Shown: positions 58,098 through 64,000 of the stretch, piece by piece
How the letters are laid out: the number at the start of each line of letters is the position of its first letter
How positions within the stretch are numbered: position 1 is the stretch's first letter
Assembly (NCBI RefSeq): GCF_017815515.1
Contig: NZ_CP072611.1
Coordinates: forward strand, 1,922,001-1,986,000
Direction of reading: 5' to 3'
Source of the DNA: Aureimonas populi
Lineage (GTDB): Bacteria > Pseudomonadota > Alphaproteobacteria > Rhizobiales > Rhizobiaceae
DNA: 64,000 nt
Position numbers and translations under genes: made by a program
The notes under the pieces: model-generated
The model's database searches: none
Told to the model about the DNA's origin: nothing
The model's input: only the letters and a program-made list of their open reading frames with translations

Positions 58098-58992
58098 GAC
58101 GCTGGGCGCGCTTCTGGCGCGCGCGCGCGCGCGGCTGCGGGCGGGAGGGCTGGAGAGCCCCGATCTCGACGCGCGGCTTCTGGCGCAGGAGGCGCTCGGG
58201 CTCGACGCCGCCGGGCTCTTCCTGCGCGCGCCGGAGCCGGTGGAGCCGGGCCGGGCGGCGCGCTTCGATGCGCTGCTGGCGCGGCGGCTGGCCGGCGAGC
58301 CCGTTCATCGCATTCTGGGCCGCCGCGACTTCTTCGCGCACGAGTTCGAGCTGTCCGCCGACACGCTGGAGCCGCGCCCGGACACCGAGGTGCTGGTGGA
58401 GCTGGCCGCGCGCGCCTTTCGCGGCCTGCGCGAGGACATCCTCTTCGCGGACGTGGGCACCGGCTCGGGCGCCATCGCCGTCTCGCTGCTGGCGCTTTTT
58501 CCGCGCGCGCAGGGTTTGGCGCTGGACCTGGCCGAGGGCGCGCTCGCCACGGCCCGGCGCAACGCCGACCAAGCGGGCGTGCGCGCCCGGTTCCACCCCG
58601 TCGCCTCGGACTATCTTTCCGCCATCGGCGGGCGGCTGGATGCGATCGTCTCCAACCCTCCCTATATACCGAGCGCGGACATTGCCGGGCTCGATGCGCA
58701 TGTGCGCGAGCACGACCCGCGCCTGGCGCTGGACGGCGGCCCCGACGGCCTCGACGCCTACCGGCGCATCGTGGACGAGGCGCGCGGGCTTCTGGGGGAG
58801 GGCGGCGCGCTGCTCCTGGAGATCGGCGCGGGACAGGCCGGGGACGTGACCGGACTGGCCGAGGCGGCCGGTTTCGAACTCTGCGAACACGCCGCCGATC
58901 TGGGCGGCCATGTCCGCGCGCTCTGGTTCAACCTTCGCCGGGAGGCCCGAAACACGGGAAAAGGTGCATTTTTCGAGATGAAAGCCTTGTGA
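58090..58992 (+). CDS. prmC: Release factor glutamine methyltransferase PrmC
   Basis: N5-methylates the Gln of the GGQ loop in release factors 1 and 2, raising release efficiency. The 300-residue protein has an N-terminal helical domain and a Rossmann core. Motif I is [20 protein letters not shown] (about 119-138), and the substrate motif NPPY is near 189-192 in [15 protein letters not shown]. It ends with weaker sequence. The ATG overlaps the end of prfA by 8 bases, the classic coupled arrangement. Confidence 0.95.
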   Translation: MAETLGALLARARARLRAGGLESPDLDARLLAQEALGLDAAGLFLRAPEPVEPGRAARFDALLARRLAGEPVHRILGRRDFFAHEFELSADTLEPRPDTEVLVELAARAFRGLREDILFADVGTGSGAIAVSLLALFPRAQGLALDLAEGALATARRNADQAGVRARFHPVASDYLSAIGGRLDAIVSNPPYIPSADIAGLDAHVREHDPRLALDGGPDGLDAYRRIVDEARGLLGEGGALLLEIGAGQAGDVTGLAEAAGFELCEHAADLGGHVRALWFNLRREARNTGKGAFFEMKAL

Positions 58993-59304
58993 GACCGGCT
59001 TGAAGCCACTAATGACGGAGTGAAGAGACGGAAGTGATCGAGGGGGCGTCCCTTCGAAGCGCCGGCCTAAATGGCCGAAGCGCGGTCGGGAACGAGATCA
59101 AGGCACCCAACCCGTCCAGTGCCGGCGATCGGATCGTCCGGCAGCATAAACGAAAATCACGAGAGAGCTTCGCGCCCGGTCTGTCAGCTTGTGCGCGCCG
59201 CGTCTCCAAACATGATTCGTGCCGGGCGATTCCGCGAAGGGAATGGTCCGCAATGATGGGCCCCGCCGGCAAAGAGCGCCGGACGATCCAGAGACAGGAA
59301 GAGC
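58993..59304. other. Intergenic region upstream of the DUF4167 gene
   Basis: 312 bases with no supported gene. It contains a small palindrome CGGCC-TAAAT-GGCCG (59063-59077) and a GC-rich inverted area near 59270. A promoter for the DUF4167 gene should be here, but I see no clear -35/-10 pair. Confidence 0.5.
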
Positions 59305-60363
59305 ATGAGGCCAGGACAGCAGAACAAGCGGATGCGGGGACGTGGCGGGCGCAAGGGCCCCAATCCGCTGTCTCGCAGCTACGAGTCGAACGGCCCGGAC
59401 GTGAAGATCCGGGGTACGGCGCAGCATATCGCGGAGAAATACGCCACGCTCGCCCGCGACGCTTCCTCCTCCGGCGACCGCGTCATGGCCGAGAACTACC
59501 TCCAGCACGCCGAGCATTACGGCCGCATCGTCGCCGCCGCGCAAGGGTCCTTCCAGCCCAGCCAGAATGACCGCGACTTCGAATCCGAGGGTGACGAGGA
59601 CGAGGGCGAGGACGGCGCCGAGGCCGGCTTCAACGGGGCCGAGCGCTCCCAGAACGAGCGTGTCCAGGGCGATCGTCCGCAGGGCGAGCGCTTCAACAAC
59701 GGCCAGAACCGCGAGAACAACAATCGCGACGGCAACGGACGTCGCGAGTTTCGCGAGAGGAACGAGCGGGGCGATCGCGGCGAGCGGCGCGACAGGCCGC
59801 AGGGCACCGGGCCGCAGCCCTATGCGCGCGGCGAGGGCGAAGGCGGCGAGGGCGGCGGCGAGAACGGCTTGCGCCAGCGCCGCGAGCGCCCGCGCGGCGA
59901 GCGCCGTTTCGAGGAGCGCTTCAGCCGTGGCCGCGAGGAGGGCGAGCGCGAAGGCGATGCTCAGCAGCCGGTGAGCGAGGAGCGCCCGCTCGACGTCGCG
60001 GCGCCCGCGCCCGCCCCGGTCGCCGAGGAGGCGGCCCCGCAGGAGGCCGCTCCGCGCCGGCGCGCGCGCCCGCGGCGCGGCGAGGACAAGCCGGCGGAAG
60101 TGACGGCCGAGATTCCCTCGCCCGCCACCGAGTCTCCGGCCAGCATCGAGGCGCACTCGCCGGCAGCGGCCGATGCGGCGGCCGCGCCTGCGCGCCGCCG
60201 CCGCACCACCCGCGCGGCGGCGGCCGAGGCCCCGGCGCCTGAAGCGGCGGCGGAAGAGGCCCCGGCCAAGCGCCGCCCCGGCCGCCCGCGCAAGAAGAAG
60301 CCGGACGAGGAGGCAGGCGGCGAGGGCGGCCTTCCCGCCTTCCTCCTCGCCTCCGAGGACTGA
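59305..60363 (+). CDS. DUF4167 domain protein
   Basis: A 352-residue protein of an alphaproteobacteria-restricted family. The DUF4167 domain is at about 1-75: RPGQQNKRMRGRGGRKGPNP (the leading RG-rich piece), then GTAQHIAEKYATLARDA and MAENYLQHAEHYGRIVAAAQ. The remaining 270 residues are disordered: Gln/Asn/Arg/Gly-rich, then Ala/Pro/Glu with RRRARPRRGED-type basic patches. RG-rich ends suggest RNA binding, as an inference. It is followed by a strong terminator and clpB, as in other Rhizobiales. Confidence 0.9.
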   Translation: MRPGQQNKRMRGRGGRKGPNPLSRSYESNGPDVKIRGTAQHIAEKYATLARDASSSGDRVMAENYLQHAEHYGRIVAAAQGSFQPSQNDRDFESEGDEDEGEDGAEAGFNGAERSQNERVQGDRPQGERFNNGQNRENNNRDGNGRREFRERNERGDRGERRDRPQGTGPQPYARGEGEGGEGGGENGLRQRRERPRGERRFEERFSRGREEGEREGDAQQPVSEERPLDVAAPAPAPVAEEAAPQEAAPRRRARPRRGEDKPAEVTAEIPSPATESPASIEAHSPAAADAAAAPARRRRTTRAAAAEAPAPEAAAEEAPAKRRPGRPRKKKPDEEAGGEGGLPAFLLASED

Positions 60364-60380
60364 GCCTCGAACGCATCGGA

Positions 60381-60408
60381 AAAGCCCGCCATTTTGGCGG
60401 GCTTTTTC
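60381..60408 (+). terminator. Terminator after the DUF4167 gene
   Basis: AAGCCCGCC and GGCGGGCTT pair around ATTTT and run into TTTTTCG. It separates this gene from clpB. Confidence 0.85.
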
Positions 60409-60418
60409 GTGGAAACGT

Positions 60419-60447
60419 CTTTTTGCGCCGCGCGCGCCATCCCATAT
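60419..60447 (+). promoter_or_regulatory. Possible heat-shock (RpoH-type) promoter of clpB
   Basis: CTTTTTG (60419-60425), 15 bases, then CCCATAT (60441-60447), which resembles sigma-32 promoters in the -10 half; the -35 half is imperfect (CTTGAAA expected). It is 93 bases before clpB. Confidence 0.4.
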
Positions 60448-60539
60448 GAATCGCGACGGGCCGCCCTTCGCGGGGTCCGCCTCCCAACAATTCCGACCAT
60501 GCCGCAGGGCGGGTGGCCGGGCGAACGGAGATGCGACGA

Positions 60540-63155
<2,616 letters not shown>

Positions 63156-63181
63156 CGAAGGCGCGGGCGCAAGACAAGGAA

Positions 63182-63212
63182 AAAGGGGCGGCCCGCAAGG
63201 ACCGCCCCTTTC
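63182..63212. terminator. Bidirectional terminator between clpB and PRC gene
   Basis: AAAGGGGCGG and CCGCCCCTTT (63182-63191, 63202-63211) pair perfectly. It can end clpB on the plus strand and the PRC-barrel gene on the minus strand. Confidence 0.85.
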
Positions 63213-63232
63213 GTCATGCAGGCGCGACCGCC

Positions 63233-63616
63233 TCAGTAATAGGCGACGCCGTAATAGTCGCTGACGCGCCGGCCATAGGCTTCATCGTTCCAGCTCGGGC
63301 GGTTCGCCTCACCGTAGCGCGGCGCGCCTTCGAGCTGGTCGCGGGTCAGGCCCACCACGTAGCCGCCCTGGCGCTCGTCATATTTCAGCACCTCCCACGG
63401 CAGCGGGTGATATTCCTCGCCGATGCCGAGAAAGCCCCCGAAGGACATGATGGCGTAGCGCACCTTGCCGTCGCGCTTGCCGATCACGACGTCGTAGATA
63501 TGGCCGAGGCTGTCGCCCTGCGTGTTGTAGACCTTCGTGCCGTTGACGCGGCTGGCCTCGATGGCGTCGACGCCGGTCTGCAGGTCGTCCGCCGCGCGTG
63601 CTGGGGTGTAGGACAT
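63233..63616 (-). CDS. PRC-barrel domain protein
   Basis: A 127-residue protein with a PRC-barrel (about 20-95). It reads DAIEASRVNGTKVYNTQGDS, then GHIYDVVIGKRDGKVRYAIM and SFGGFLGIGEEYHPLPWEVL, a form common in Rhizobiales stress-related small proteins. A Tyr-rich tail ends the protein (YGRRVSDYYGVAYY). The ATG at 63616 follows GAAGGGAG. PRC-barrels occur in RimM and photosynthetic centres, but in stand-alone proteins the role is unknown. Confidence 0.9.
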   Translation of the reverse strand: MSYTPARAADDLQTGVDAIEASRVNGTKVYNTQGDSLGHIYDVVIGKRDGKVRYAIMSFGGFLGIGEEYHPLPWEVLKYDERQGGYVVGLTRDQLEGAPRYGEANRPSWNDEAYGRRVSDYYGVAYY

Positions 63617-63952
63617 CAGTTCACTCCCTTCTGAGTGTCGTTCTGACAGCAAAACGCGGGCTGGCGCGCGCCGTTCCGAAATTTTGCCCGCCCGCCATGC
63701 TCGCGCCGCAGCGCCCGCCTACCCGTTGGCCTCGATGATCCTCGTGAAGCCGGGCCGCATGACACCCGTTTCCCCCATCCCTCCGGCGATCCTCCTCGCC
63801 GGCATCGGCCCGCCTTCGCGGGGCCGGAATTCATGAACGGCAGGCGACCTTCAGGCACGGTTCATTTGCTAAATGTTAAGGATAAGAATGGGATAAAGCG
63901 ACGTTTCGCCGGCTCGCGCATTTCCCGTTTCGAAGAGCATGGAGGGGTGACG
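63617..63952. other. Intergenic region
   Basis: 336 bases with no supported gene. It has a small hairpin GGCCCGCC-TTCGC-GGGGCC (about 63808-63825) and an AT-richer stretch (63860-63895, TTTGCTAAATGTTAAGGATA) likely to hold the promoter of the gene at 63953. Confidence 0.5.
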
Positions 63953-64000
63953 ATGACGATCCGGTCGAAAATCTGCCAGACGGTTTTCTCTCTCGCGATA
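63953..64000 (+). CDS. Start of a gene cut by the window edge
   Basis: Sixteen codons (MTIRSKICQTVFSLAI) after a strong ribosome-binding site GGAGGGG. The basic start followed by a hydrophobic run resembles a membrane-anchored protein such as a chemoreceptor, but 16 residues are not enough to assign a family. Confidence 0.5.
   Translation, partial: MTIRSKICQTVFSLAI

Overview
The window is 64 kb of GC-rich, gene-dense chromosome from an alphaproteobacterium. The order Hyphomicrobiales (Rhizobiales) is the best fit. The gene order matches blocks conserved in that order: cpdR-hpt-ftsEX, hisC-tyrC facing metX-metW, cobS-cobT beside J-domain and BolA genes, aroK-aroB beside xerD, argJ-GNAT-mutT, and ubiG facing lysC-ptsP-prfA-prmC-DUF4167-clpB. 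A GC-rich family such as Aurantimonadaceae is plausible, but the sequence alone does not settle it. I see no tRNA, rRNA, prophage, intact insertion sequence or CRISPR array. Almost everything is core genome.

Layout. 1-2343: etfBA, a 3-hydroxyacyl-CoA dehydrogenase and a PhnA-type small protein. 2390-4700: envelope genes (secreted protein, L,D-transpeptidase, DUF1622, TlpA). 4724-11166: argH, a small lipoprotein, lysA, a DUF4175 membrane protein and tam. 11171-15886: cpdR, hpt, ftsEX, a YdcF protein and plsC. 15987-19748: chaC, DUF2125, tyrC and hisC, with two copies of a 108-bp repeat. 19942-26332: metXW, a phosphatase, a methyltransferase, gloB, DUF3108, rpmB and a queuosine-precursor transporter under an apparent preQ1-I riboswitch. 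26354-30933: phytase-like protein, cobT, cobS and a J-domain protein. 31063-37642: BolA, DUF1275, aroB/aroK, xerD, accA and a YafK-type L,D-transpeptidase. 37643-39360: the only clearly accessory stretch, with a pentamer repeat, REP-like palindromes, a 26-bp tandem array and a frameshifted GIY-YIG nuclease gene. 39364-50224: secA, a PpiC isomerase, argJ, mutT, comF, grxC, a nitrilase-family amidase, DUF1178 and two DUF1289 genes. 50276-53174: dps with two Irr-like boxes around its promoter, a serine hydrolase and ubiG. 53366-63616: lysC, ptsP, prfA, prmC, DUF4167, clpB and a PRC-barrel gene. 63953-64000: the start of a gene cut by the window edge.

Functional themes are amino-acid synthesis (arginine, lysine, methionine, aromatic amino acids, histidine), the electron-transfer flavoprotein, cell division and secretion, translation termination (prfA-prmC), cobalamin metal insertion (CobST) and stress protection (ClpB, Dps).

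The most notable observations are the preQ1-I riboswitch covering the ribosome-binding site of yhhQ; the 108-bp repeat whose ends supply the stop codons of the convergent genes on both sides; the Dps promoter placed between two Irr-type palindromes; and the REP and tandem-repeat cluster around the broken GIY-YIG gene. Several genes appear to use TTG or GTG starts overlapping the stop of the gene before.
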